Shown piece after piece: positions 18,316 to 27,210 of a stretch of DNA of 34,075 nt. This stretch comes from Agathobacter ruminis (GTDB lineage Bacteria; Bacillota; Clostridia; Lachnospirales; Lachnospiraceae). The position numbers and the translations under genes were made by a program. The notes under the pieces were generated by a model. That model had not been told where the DNA came from. It did no database searches and was given only the letters and a program-made list of their open reading frames with translations. The stretch covers positions 1-34,075 of the forward strand of contig NZ_PDYG01000019.1 in NCBI RefSeq assembly GCF_002735305.1, read 5' to 3'. The first letter of the stretch is position 1. Every line of letters starts with the position of its first letter.

Positions 18316-19578
18316 ATGAGAAAAAGACTACTTGCTTTGACAATGATGTCTGCTTTGACTGTAACCGCTTTTGCCGGCTGCGGAAGCGACAAGTCAAACA
18401 CCCAGAAGCCTGCAGGCAACGCAGCAAGCGCAGAGAACCCACAGGCAGTAAGCTTAAAGCTTTGGACTTCGGAAGAGGATTATGAACTGACCGAAGATAT
18501 GTGCGCAAGATTTGATGAAGCACATCCGGAGTACAAGTGTGACTTTGAAATTACAATCATCAATGTAGATGAGTCGGTTGAGCAGTTGGAAACTGACCCG
18601 GATAATGCAGCTGATGTATTCATTATGCCTTCAGGATCTATCCCACAGCTGGTAGAAGAAGGTCTTGTATACCCAATTACATATGATGCAGATACTTTAA
18701 AAGGACTTTACAGTGAGGGTGCTTTGGATGCCTGCTCCATGAACGGAGAATTATATGGTGTTCCATTTACTCCAAACTCATGGTTCATGTTCTACAACAA
18801 GAAGCTTTTCAATGCAGAGGAAGTAAAGTCTCTTGAGACAATGATGGCAAAAGACCTCGGCGATGATACTTACAACTTCGCTTGCAGCCTTTCAAACTCA
18901 TGGTATATCGAAGCTTGGTTCTATGCAGCTGGATGTACTTTGTTCGGAGAGGACGGAACCACACCTGATGATTGTACATGGAACAATGCAAACGGACTTG
19001 CTGCCGGAGAATATATCATTGACCTTGTAAACAATCCAAAATATATCGAGGACAAGGACGGTATTGCAGGAAGCCTTATGAAGGAAGGCAAACTCGGAGC
19101 AATCTGTACAGGTACCTGGGGATATCCTGAGTTGCTTGAGGCACTCGGTGATGACCTTGGTGCAGTTGCACTTCCTACCGTTGAAATCGCAGGTAAGACC
19201 GCAAACCTTTCCAACTTTGCAGATTACAAGTGCTTCGCAGTAAAGAGCAACACAAGCGCTCCTCTTGCAGCACAGCAGCTTGCTGAGTTCTTTGCAAATG
19301 AAGAGAACCAGTTACTTCGTTATCAGAAGAACTCTACTCCACCAACTGCACTTTCATTGACTGACAATGCTGACATCATGAGCGACATTTCTACCTGTGC
19401 ACTTCTTGCTCAGACAGAATTTGCAACTCCTCAGCCGGCAATTTCTCAGATCAATGCATACTGGACTCCGGCAGAAGCACTTGGAACCGGAATCGTAAAC
19501 GGTGAAATTACAAAGGCAAATCTGCAGGAAAGCTTGGATAGCCTGGTACAGAGCGTAACTACAAAAGCGTTTGAATAA
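18316..19578 (+). CDS. malE: Maltodextrin-type ABC transporter solute-binding lipoprotein
   Basis: This is the extracellular receptor of the sugar ABC importer. Its signal peptide ends AFAGC with Cys22 as the lipobox cysteine. The mature protein shows the family 1 solute-binding pattern: KLWTSEEDYELTEDMCARF near the start, then GVPFTPNSWFMFYNKKLF and GAICTGTWGYPELLEALGDD. The length of 420 aa is usual. GGAGGA precedes the ATG. Its codons (AAC, CTT, GCA, TCT) look more biased than those of its neighbours, as expected for a very abundant binding protein. The substrate, maltose or malto-oligosaccharides, is inferred from the surrounding GH13 and GH31 enzymes. Confidence 0.92.
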   Translation: MRKRLLALTMMSALTVTAFAGCGSDKSNTQKPAGNAASAENPQAVSLKLWTSEEDYELTEDMCARFDEAHPEYKCDFEITIINVDESVEQLETDPDNAADVFIMPSGSIPQLVEEGLVYPITYDADTLKGLYSEGALDACSMNGELYGVPFTPNSWFMFYNKKLFNAEEVKSLETMMAKDLGDDTYNFACSLSNSWYIEAWFYAAGCTLFGEDGTTPDDCTWNNANGLAAGEYIIDLVNNPKYIEDKDGIAGSLMKEGKLGAICTGTWGYPELLEALGDDLGAVALPTVEIAGKTANLSNFADYKCFAVKSNTSAPLAAQQLAEFFANEENQLLRYQKNSTPPTALSLTDNADIMSDISTCALLAQTEFATPQPAISQINAYWTPAEALGTGIVNGEITKANLQESLDSLVQSVTTKAFE

Positions 19579-19604
19579 TAGACAATAAAAAACAGGACAA
19601 CCTT

Positions 19605-20954
19605 ATGAAAAAAATCACTTTCATAAAGGCCTTCCGTGAGGGCGATATCTTTTCGAAGATATCGTACCTCATTTGGGGTCTTTCAAACATGGTGCGGGGA
19701 CAGATCGTAAAAGGACTGGCATTTCTCGCAATTGAAATTACATACATCATCTTTATGATTACAAGCGGTGTGAATCACATCGAAAATCTGCTTACCCTTG
19801 GAACACAGGAACAGGGGATGGTATTTAATGAGGAAATCGGAATTTATGAAATCGCTCAGGGCGACAATTCCATGTTGTTCCTCCTTTACGGCGTTGCTAC
19901 CATTGTATATTCACTGGTAGTCATTGCGGTCTGGATTATTTCAGTCGGATCGGGAGAACGCGCGCGCATCGCCAAAGAAAACGGACATCATGTTCCGGGA
20001 TTTGTGGATGAATGCAAAGCTTTATTGGATAAGAAAATTTATCGCACATTTTTGGCGATTCCATTTGTGGGAATACTGGTATTCACCATTACTCCACTGA
20101 TATATATGATCCTGATGGCATTTACAAATTACGATGCGAATCATCAGCCACCGGGAAATCTGTTTAAATGGGTCGGACTTGAGACTTTCCGACAGATTTT
20201 ATCAGCAAATAACAATATCTCCGCAACCTTCTGGCCGGTACTCGGCTGGACACTTGTCTGGGGTGTGATTGCGACATTCTCATGCTATTTCCTTGGAATG
20301 TTCCTCGCAATTCTGATCAATTCAGACGGCATTCGCGGAAAGAAAATCTGGCGCACAATCTTCATGCTTACCATGGCGATTCCGGCATTCGTATCTTTGC
20401 TTGTCGTATCGACCATGCTTGGCAGCAACGGTATCATCAACGTGCTGTTGCAGAAGTGGGGATTCACAACGCAGGCACTTCCGTTTTTGACAAACGGAAC
20501 ATGGGCAAAAGTAACCATTATCATTGTCAATCTTTGGATCGGTATTCCGGCAACCATGCTGATGGTAACGGGAATTCTGATGAATATTCCAAAGGAATTG
20601 TATGAGAGTGCAAAGATTGACGGCGCAGGACCGGTAAAGACATTCACGAAGATTACATTCCCGTATATGCTCTTTATCACGACCCCGTATCTGATTACCA
20701 ACTTGATTGGTAACTTCAATAATTTCGGTGTTATCTACTTTATGACCGGAGGTGGTCCGAGCACACTGGATTATTACAAGGGCGCCGGAAAGACAGACCT
20801 TTTGGTTACCTGGCTTTACAAGCTGACCAAGGACAACAACGACTTTAACTATGCGGCAGCACTCGGAATTATTATCTTTGTTTTGTCCGCTACCATCTCA
20901 TTGATCACATACAGCCGATCAAAAGCAATTAAGGATGAGGAGGGATTCCAGTAA
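19605..20954 (+). CDS. malF: Maltodextrin ABC transporter permease, MalF-like
   Basis: This is an inner-membrane permease of the sugar importer. It has an N-terminal helix at about 33-54, a second around 92-115, a cytoplasmic segment, then the six-helix permease core. The ATPase-contact motif (EAA loop) reads ELYESAKIDGAGPVKTF. The length of 449 aa fits MalF proteins, which carry extra N-terminal helices. The ribosome binding site before the ATG is weak (CAGGAC), consistent with lower synthesis than malE. A perfect hairpin with a TTCG loop lies inside codons 13-20. The stop overlaps the malG start by one base (TAATG). Confidence 0.93.
   Translation: MKKITFIKAFREGDIFSKISYLIWGLSNMVRGQIVKGLAFLAIEITYIIFMITSGVNHIENLLTLGTQEQGMVFNEEIGIYEIAQGDNSMLFLLYGVATIVYSLVVIAVWIISVGSGERARIAKENGHHVPGFVDECKALLDKKIYRTFLAIPFVGILVFTITPLIYMILMAFTNYDANHQPPGNLFKWVGLETFRQILSANNNISATFWPVLGWTLVWGVIATFSCYFLGMFLAILINSDGIRGKKIWRTIFMLTMAIPAFVSLLVVSTMLGSNGIINVLLQKWGFTTQALPFLTNGTWAKVTIIIVNLWIGIPATMLMVTGILMNIPKELYESAKIDGAGPVKTFTKITFPYMLFITTPYLITNLIGNFNNFGVIYFMTGGGPSTLDYYKGAGKTDLLVTWLYKLTKDNNDFNYAAALGIIIFVLSATISLITYSRSKAIKDEEGFQ
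19642..19665 (+). promoter_or_regulatory. Intragenic TTCG-loop hairpin near the 5' end of malF
   Basis: CGATATCTT (19643-19651) and AAGATATCG (19656-19664) pair perfectly over nine bases around a TTCG loop, with a possible extra G-U pair. It lies 38 bases into malF, just after the abundant malE message, so it may stabilise the malE mRNA end or slow translation of the permease genes. This is inference; the codons also encode a normal permease segment. Confidence 0.4.
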
Positions 20955-22222
20955 TGAATACAAATCATACAATCGGAATGAATATCGGATATCGAAAAGG
21001 AACTCTGGTTTCCGGCCTTCTCTTTTTTGTTGCACTGTTTTTGCCATTCATCAAGGATGGTGATCACAACAGAAATATGGTTGGATTATTACCAAAACTT
21101 TTGACGGCCGACATGCGAGTGACCGGAAAGATTTTGTATCTTGCGATTCCTGTTCTGGCATTGGTGTTGCTTGGAGTTGGCATTGCATTGTTTATGCGTC
21201 CGAGCCGCAAAATGGCAATCTGCTATTCCATTGTTGCAGCGCTTGAGACCGCACTTACCGTATTTACTTTGTTTAGCTCAAAGAGTCTGCTTGACAAGGC
21301 ACATGTGCTGGAACACAAGTTTATGGTATCGCATTTTGGCTTTGGATTCTGGATCATGCTTGTTTGCGGATTCGTCACTTTGTTCTGCGCAATGCGCACC
21401 GCAAAAGTGCATCCGGGATACATTTTGCTTACGATTTTGAGTGTGATCTGGTTATTCCCGATTACATGGATTATCCTGACTGCATTCCGTGCAGAGAGCG
21501 GATATTATGTCGGTTATTTCTTCCCGAAGGGATTGACCTTTAACAACTTTGTACAGCTGTTTTCGGATACTTCTCTGATTCATTTCGGAAAGTGGTGGAC
21601 CAACACATTGCTGGTTGCAACCTGTAACTGTATCCTGACCAGTCTGATTGTTTTAATGACAGCCTTTTCTTTGAGCAAGACCAGATTCGGTGGCCGAATG
21701 ATGTTGATGAAAATTATGCTGATCATCGGAATGTTCCCTGGATTCATGTCAATGGTTGCTGTCTATAACATTTTAAAGGGAATCGGTATTGCCCAGACAC
21801 TCGGTGCATTGATTTTGGTTAATGCAGCCGGAGCCGCAATGGGGTATTATATAGTGAAGGGATTTTTTGATACAATCCCGAAGTCACTTGATGAGGCAGC
21901 TTTGCTTGACGGAGCAACCAAGTGGCAGGTCTTCACAAAAATCACGATTCCGATGTCAAAACCGGTTATCATCTATACGGTACTGACATCATTCATCGGA
22001 CCGTGGGGCGACTATATTTTCCCTAGCATGATGCTTGGTGACAACCAATCTCAGTATACGGTTGCACTTGGTTTGAACTGGTTGACCGATTTTAGAAGAA
22101 TTGATGCGTATTACACGCAATTTGCCGCTGGTGCACTCCTGATTTCACTGCCTATCGTAATTTTATTTGTGGCACTCCAACGATTCTATGTCGAAGGAAT
22201 GTCCGGAGCAGTAAAGGGGTAA
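20954..22222 (+). CDS. malG: Maltodextrin ABC transporter permease, MalG-like with N-terminal extension
   Basis: This is the second membrane permease. From about residue 153 onward it matches a normal MalG, with helix YILLTILSVIWLFPITWII and the ATPase-contact motif SLDEAALLDGATKWQVF. The first 152 residues are additional and hold about four hydrophobic segments (18-33, 59-81, 87-107, 128-147). This makes 422 aa instead of the usual 280 or so. GAGGAGG before the overlapping start suggests coupling with malF. The next gene starts two bases after the stop. No ATP-binding subunit is present, so a shared MsmK/MalK-type ATPase encoded elsewhere is expected. Confidence 0.9.
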   Translation: MNTNHTIGMNIGYRKGTLVSGLLFFVALFLPFIKDGDHNRNMVGLLPKLLTADMRVTGKILYLAIPVLALVLLGVGIALFMRPSRKMAICYSIVAALETALTVFTLFSSKSLLDKAHVLEHKFMVSHFGFGFWIMLVCGFVTLFCAMRTAKVHPGYILLTILSVIWLFPITWIILTAFRAESGYYVGYFFPKGLTFNNFVQLFSDTSLIHFGKWWTNTLLVATCNCILTSLIVLMTAFSLSKTRFGGRMMLMKIMLIIGMFPGFMSMVAVYNILKGIGIAQTLGALILVNAAGAAMGYYIVKGFFDTIPKSLDEAALLDGATKWQVFTKITIPMSKPVIIYTVLTSFIGPWGDYIFPSMMLGDNQSQYTVALGLNWLTDFRRIDAYYTQFAAGALLISLPIVILFVALQRFYVEGMSGAVKG

Positions 22223-22224
22223 CT

Positions 22225-24051
22225 ATGGAAAAATGGTTAGAAAGTGTATACAGCGATGGAAGCCCGCAGTTTGTGGTCCCTCCACTCCCTAAGATGAAGG
22301 AGCGGGTATCCATTCGCTTGCAAGTATACAACGATGCGAAGGTCAGACACATATTCCTGCGCACAGTGCCGAATGGCGCGGAATGTTTGACCGAGATGCA
22401 TCCTCTGAAAGAGACAAACGGACTAACAATTTATGAGGCTTCTATCGAAATGACTGAGCCTAGGATGAACTATCAGTTTCATCTGGTTACCGAGGATACC
22501 ATCTATTATTACACACAAAACGGAATCACGACCTATATTCCGGATCATACCTATGATTTTGTGCTGCTTGCCGATTATGTGCAGCCGGAATGGGTCAAAT
22601 CTCAGGTGTTCTATCAGATTTTTCCGGAGCGTTTTTGCAACGGAACCGATCAATGGCCAATGGAATATGATGATGAGCATAAGCTCGATTTTTATGGCGG
22701 AACACTGGATGGAATTCGTGAAAAGATTCCGTATCTGAAAGAACTTGGTGTGACGGCAGTCTATCTCAATCCGATATTTGAGGCGCCGAGTACACACAAA
22801 TATGACTGTAGCGACTATACAAAAGTCGATGCCGGATTCGGCGGGGATGAAGCGCTTGCACGTTTGAGCAAAGCGCTTCATGAAAACGGAATGAAACTGG
22901 TGCTTGATATTTCCATCAATCATACAGGAACGCAGGGACCGTGGTTTCAGAAGGCGCTCCATGACAAAAACAGTATGGAGAGAGGCTTTTATTTCTTTGA
23001 AGCAGACAGCGATGAGTATAAAGGATGGGCCGGATACAAGAGCCTTCCGGTACTCGATTACAGAAATGAAGAGTTACGCAACCGGATTTATCGTGACAAA
23101 CATTCTGTTTTGCGCAAATGGTTACAGCCGCCGTACTCCATTGACGGCTGGAGATTTGATGTGGCAGATGTATTTGCACGCAATGATGAAATCCAACTGA
23201 ATCGTCCGCTGTGGCGCGAAATTCGTACCGCAATCAGAGAAGAAAATCCACAGGCTTATATTCTTGCCGAGGATTGGGGCGATTGCGGAACTTATATGCA
23301 GGGCGATGAGTGGGATGCGCCGATGAACTATTTTGGATTTGGTCGCATTATCCGCCAATATCTCGGAGCCGGCGATCTGTTTGGAATGCGCAACGAAATC
23401 ATTCGCAATGTGCCGTATCGCATGACTGCGGAAGATGTGGAGGCGCGTGTGCGCCAGCATCTGGCCAAGATTCCGTTTGTATTCTGGCAGAATCAGTTTA
23501 ATCTGTTTGACAGCCATGATGTATCCAGATTACATCATGAAAATGTAGACTGGGAGAGTTATCGCGGTGCGGTTATTTTCCAGTTTATGATGATAGGAAC
23601 TCCTTCCGTTTATTACGGAGATGAACTGGAAATTGAAGGATGGACTGAAAATGACGGGGGATTCCGTGCGCCGATGCCATGGAATCGTGTGAACGAAAAT
23701 CTTCATGAGACTCCGTTTTATCATTTATATCAGACACTTTCTCATCGCAAATGTGAATATTCCTCACTTTGCGAAGGCAGCATGAAATTCCTCTGCGCCG
23801 AGAAACAGGTGATTGCACTTGCGCGTTTTGATGAAACGCAGGCACATGTGATGGTGATGAACCATAATGATACGGAAATTACCATGACGATTCCGTTCGG
23901 TGCAATTGGTTTGACAAAAGAATGTGGGCTGGAGGAAGTATTTGCAGAAGAACCAAAATGTCAATGGTCGGATGATCGCAATTTAACCATCACAATTCCG
24001 GCACACAAAACCTATCTTTTTTACGGACAAAAAATGCAGGGGGGAAACTAA
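22225..24051 (+). CDS. Neopullulanase / cyclomaltodextrinase-type GH13 enzyme
   Basis: This is a predicted cytoplasmic enzyme that cleaves imported maltodextrins, cyclodextrins or pullulan fragments. There is no signal peptide. The first 110 or so residues look like the N-terminal CBM34-type domain that helps dimers form in this subfamily. The catalytic motifs are LDISINHTG, GWRFDVAD with nucleophile D312, ILAEDWG with acid/base E349, and FDSHD with D432. The length of 608 aa fits neopullulanase and maltogenic amylase. AAAGGGG lies in the end of malG, so translation is probably coupled. The exact product range cannot be read from sequence. Confidence 0.92.
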   Translation: MEKWLESVYSDGSPQFVVPPLPKMKERVSIRLQVYNDAKVRHIFLRTVPNGAECLTEMHPLKETNGLTIYEASIEMTEPRMNYQFHLVTEDTIYYYTQNGITTYIPDHTYDFVLLADYVQPEWVKSQVFYQIFPERFCNGTDQWPMEYDDEHKLDFYGGTLDGIREKIPYLKELGVTAVYLNPIFEAPSTHKYDCSDYTKVDAGFGGDEALARLSKALHENGMKLVLDISINHTGTQGPWFQKALHDKNSMERGFYFFEADSDEYKGWAGYKSLPVLDYRNEELRNRIYRDKHSVLRKWLQPPYSIDGWRFDVADVFARNDEIQLNRPLWREIRTAIREENPQAYILAEDWGDCGTYMQGDEWDAPMNYFGFGRIIRQYLGAGDLFGMRNEIIRNVPYRMTAEDVEARVRQHLAKIPFVFWQNQFNLFDSHDVSRLHHENVDWESYRGAVIFQFMMIGTPSVYYGDELEIEGWTENDGGFRAPMPWNRVNENLHETPFYHLYQTLSHRKCEYSSLCEGSMKFLCAEKQVIALARFDETQAHVMVMNHNDTEITMTIPFGAIGLTKECGLEEVFAEEPKCQWSDDRNLTITIPAHKTYLFYGQKMQGGN

Positions 24052-24069
24052 ATAACAAAAAGGGTTATG

Positions 24070-26406
24070 ATGAAAGACATGAGAGGAAAGAATTATCGAA
24101 TTACCGTGCTCACCAGCCGATTAATCAGACTTGAATACAGTAGCACGGGACAATTCGTGGATGGCTATACGCAACTGGTGACATCGCGTGACTTTGCTTC
24201 GCCGGAATATGATGTGAAATACAACGGTGACTGTCTCGAGATTGAAACCGGAGATCTTCATGTATATTACGACCAAAAAGAATTCTCTCCGCAAGGGTTA
24301 AAGATTACGCTTCAAAAAGGGTTTGGAATCTATGGCTCTACCTGGAAATACGGAGACAAGGTTCGTACACTTGGAGGAACAGCGCGTACGCTTGACAATG
24401 CAAACGGAGCTGTTGCGCTGGAAGATGGACTGTTATCCCGCGAGGGATATGCGATTTTGGATGATTCCAAAAGCGCGGTCATAACGGAAGATGGATGGAT
24501 CAGACCTCGTGAAATTGATGGAATTGACATCTACTTCTTTGGTTATGGTCATGATTATCTGGATTGTTTGAAAGATTTTTATCATTTATGCGGAAAGACA
24601 CCGCTGTTGCCTAGATATACACTTGGTAACTGGTGGAGCCGTTTTTATCCGTATCAGCAGGATGAATATGTAAGTCTGATGGATCGCTTCGCACAGGAGC
24701 AGATTCCGATTGCTGTTTCGGTGGTTGATATGGACTGGCATATGACCAGCCTGCCGGAAAAGTACGGAAGCGGATGGACCGGATTCAGCTGGAATCCGGA
24801 ACTGTTTCCGGAACCGGAACGCTTTTTGCAGGAACTGCATGAGAGAGGACTGCATGTGACTTTGAATCTGCATCCTGCAGATGGAGTGAAAGGCCATGAA
24901 ACACAATATGTTCCGATGGCAAAAGCGCTTGGAGTTGATTACAAGAATGAGGAGCGTATCCCGTTTGAGGTGACCAATCCCAAATTTATGGATGCTTATT
25001 TTAAATATTTATTGCATCCGCTCGAAGAACAGGGCGTTGATTTCTGGTGGATGGACTGGCAGCAGGGAACCACATCGGAAATCCCGGGTATTGATCCGCT
25101 TTGGATGCTCAATTATCTGCATTATAAAGACAGCTGCCGCAAGGGCAATCGAGGACTGACATTCTCGCGCTACGCAGGAATCGGAAGTCACCGCTATCCG
25201 GTTGGCTTTTCGGGAGATACGGTCAACAGCTGGGAGTCGCTTGATTTTCAGCCGTATTTTACCGCGACTGCAAGCAATGCGGGATATAGCTGGTGGAGCC
25301 ATGATATCGGTGGCCATATGATGGGAGAAAAAAATGACGAGCTTGCAACCAGATGGGTGCAGTTCGGAGTCTTCTCGCCTATCATGCGTCTGCACTCGAC
25401 CTCGAATCCGTTTTACGGAAAGGAACCATGGAACTTTGGAACCGATGCGAATCGCATCATGCAGGACTTTATGCGCCTGCGCCATCGTCTGATTCCGTAT
25501 CTTTATACTGCAAATTATGAGACATCGGAGCAGGGCATTCCTTTGATGCAGCCGCTCTATTATCACAACGATTGTGATGAGGCATACCGGCACGGCAACG
25601 AATACTATTTCGGAAGCCAGCTTTTGGTCTGCCCGATTACAAAGCCGCAAAATCAAAAGACCTGTCTCGCGAAGACTGATATTTATCTGCCACAGGGAAT
25701 CTGGTATGACTTTTTCACACACGATGTCTATGAAGGCAATCGGACAATGGAAATGTATCGTACCCTTGATTCCATTCCGGTTATGGCAAAGGCCGGTGCA
25801 ATCATTCCGCTTGCGGAAGATTACAGCCGTGCACATCTGCATAATCCGAAATATCTCGAATTGCAGGTATTCCACGGAGCAGATGGGCAATATACCATGA
25901 TAGAAGACGACTGCAGCGACCAAAAGCTTCAGCAGTCCCGCTATCAGACAGAATTTGTATACCGTTGTGATCCGGAAGAATCCGTATTGACCATGCACCG
26001 CACCGGCAATCATTTTCCGGATGAAATGAATCATCGTGTCTACAAAATCCGCATCATCGGGGTATCGAATCCGACAGCGGTTCGCGTGAACCAGACACTT
26101 CGAAAAGAAGGGATCGATTATCATTATGACGAAAAGCTGTCTCAGCTTCTCTTGACGATTCAGGAGCCGGACTGCGATCAGTTTGAAATCGCTTTGACGT
26201 TGCTGGATGGCCAGGTTCAAAAAACGGATGCCCGCGCTGAGATTTTTGACAGACTTAATCGCATGCAGATCTCATATGATCTGAAGGCACGCATCTACGA
26301 AATTGTCTGTGCATCCGCACCGCTTTCCGAGCGAATGCGACGCCTTCACGACCTTCGTATCGATGCGGATATCAGCGGAGCAATCTTTGAACTGCTATAT
26401 ATGTAA
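24070..26406 (+). CDS. GH31 alpha-glucosidase
   Basis: This enzyme releases glucose from the non-reducing ends of alpha-glucans. The catalytic domain shows PRYTLGNWWSRFYPY at its start, the nucleophile D330 in FWWMDWQQG, the acid/base D384 in FSGDTVNSWESL and WWSHDIGGHM. No signal peptide is present, so it should act inside the cell on imported oligosaccharides. After the GH31 C-terminal beta domains come about 55 extra, helix-forming residues (from near 724). I prefer the ATG at 24070 because AAAAGGG lies five bases upstream; the adjacent ATG at 24067 is too close. It is the last gene of the glucan cluster and is followed by a clear terminator. Confidence 0.92.
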   Translation: MKDMRGKNYRITVLTSRLIRLEYSSTGQFVDGYTQLVTSRDFASPEYDVKYNGDCLEIETGDLHVYYDQKEFSPQGLKITLQKGFGIYGSTWKYGDKVRTLGGTARTLDNANGAVALEDGLLSREGYAILDDSKSAVITEDGWIRPREIDGIDIYFFGYGHDYLDCLKDFYHLCGKTPLLPRYTLGNWWSRFYPYQQDEYVSLMDRFAQEQIPIAVSVVDMDWHMTSLPEKYGSGWTGFSWNPELFPEPERFLQELHERGLHVTLNLHPADGVKGHETQYVPMAKALGVDYKNEERIPFEVTNPKFMDAYFKYLLHPLEEQGVDFWWMDWQQGTTSEIPGIDPLWMLNYLHYKDSCRKGNRGLTFSRYAGIGSHRYPVGFSGDTVNSWESLDFQPYFTATASNAGYSWWSHDIGGHMMGEKNDELATRWVQFGVFSPIMRLHSTSNPFYGKEPWNFGTDANRIMQDFMRLRHRLIPYLYTANYETSEQGIPLMQPLYYHNDCDEAYRHGNEYYFGSQLLVCPITKPQNQKTCLAKTDIYLPQGIWYDFFTHDVYEGNRTMEMYRTLDSIPVMAKAGAIIPLAEDYSRAHLHNPKYLELQVFHGADGQYTMIEDDCSDQKLQQSRYQTEFVYRCDPEESVLTMHRTGNHFPDEMNHRVYKIRIIGVSNPTAVRVNQTLRKEGIDYHYDEKLSQLLLTIQEPDCDQFEIALTLLDGQVQKTDARAEIFDRLNRMQISYDLKARIYEIVCASAPLSERMRRLHDLRIDADISGAIFELLYM

Positions 26407-26438
26407 ATTCCCTAAATAATTTGTTGTGACATAAGAGA

Positions 26439-26465
26439 AGAGCCGTCAATCCTGACGGCTCTTTT
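26439..26465 (+). terminator. Intrinsic terminator of the glucan operon
   Basis: AGAGCCGTCA (26439-26448) and TGACGGCTCT (26453-26462) form a perfect ten-base stem with an ATCC loop. The T run is 26462-26465. Confidence 0.93.
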
Positions 26466-26481
26466 CGCGTGTGAATAGTAC

Positions 26482-26511
26482 TTGCGCATTGCCTGATGCA
26501 TGGGGTAAAAT
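26482..26511 (+). promoter_or_regulatory. Possible promoter of the HD/Sir2-like pair
   Basis: TTGCGC (26482-26487) and TAAAAT (26506-26511) are 18 bases apart, just after the terminator of the preceding operon and 45 bases before the HD gene. Confidence 0.5.
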
Positions 26512-26556
26512 GGACTTATCACAGTGTCATAAGTACCATATGGGTGATGTGTTTGG

Positions 26557-27192
26557 ATGGAGAATTTGAAACTCATGACATTAAAGGAATTGATTGGATT
26601 GCTCCGAAAGGAAACGGATGCAAAGCGGATTGATGAGAAGAGAGAAGAGATTGCCCGGCTGATGCCAAAGGTACGGATTATGTTTGATTTTGATCAGAGA
26701 AATCAGGCGCATCAGTATGATTTGTGGCTGCATTGTATTCATACGGTGACGGGATTGCCAAGAGATCTGGATGATGACATGATCTATCTGGGTGCATTGC
26801 TTCATGATATCGGGAAACCGGATTGCCAGACGCGAGGACGGCGGGCGGATGATGAGGATATGCATTATTACGGTCATCCGAAACGCAGCATGGAGATCGT
26901 ACGCGATGAGGTGATTCCGGGGTTATTGGATCAGGACGGGTTTGAAAAAGAGGATGCGCGCAGGCTGATTTATTATGTGGAGCATCATGACGATCGCATG
27001 AGTGTGGATGAGCGATGCGTGAATGCTTATTTTGACAAAGGTGTCAGTCTGGAGGAATTTCGAAATCTGATGCATTTGCAGGTAGCGGATGCACTGGCGC
27101 ATGTACAGATTCCTATCGTGGCGCAGAGAGTGGAAAAATGCCGGCTTCTGTCCGGCGCGTATGCGTGTGAGGTTTTTCGGAAACGGGTATAG
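26557..27192 (+). CDS. HD-domain phosphohydrolase-like protein
   Basis: This is a predicted soluble metal-dependent phosphohydrolase. The central motif LLHDIGKP has H83-D84, and the sequence around it (HYYGHPKRSMEIVRD, then YYVEHHDDRM) resembles the HD domain found at the C-terminus of CCA-adding tRNA nucleotidyltransferases. The nucleotidyltransferase domain is missing, so it is a stand-alone HD protein of 211 aa. The first 40 residues are charged and helical. The start at 26557 has only a weak upstream site (GGGTGAT). The Sir2-like gene begins 18 bases downstream, so the two are probably co-transcribed. The substrate is unknown. Confidence 0.8.
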   Translation: MENLKLMTLKELIGLLRKETDAKRIDEKREEIARLMPKVRIMFDFDQRNQAHQYDLWLHCIHTVTGLPRDLDDDMIYLGALLHDIGKPDCQTRGRRADDEDMHYYGHPKRSMEIVRDEVIPGLLDQDGFEKEDARRLIYYVEHHDDRMSVDERCVNAYFDKGVSLEEFRNLMHLQVADALAHVQIPIVAQRVEKCRLLSGAYACEVFRKRV

Positions 27193-27210
27193 GAAAAAGG
27201 GGGGAATATC

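Noticed and set aside
18316-19578. malE codon use differs from its neighbours, suggesting transfer
   Set aside because: The bias is that of a highly expressed gene, and the gene fits its operon; expression level explains it better than horizontal transfer.
25009-26220. 403-codon minus-strand ORF opposite the GH31 gene
   Set aside because: It is fully opposite a clear enzyme gene with intact catalytic motifs, its protein is rich in Ile, Arg, Cys and His as expected for a shadow frame, and no ribosome binding site or known motif is seen.
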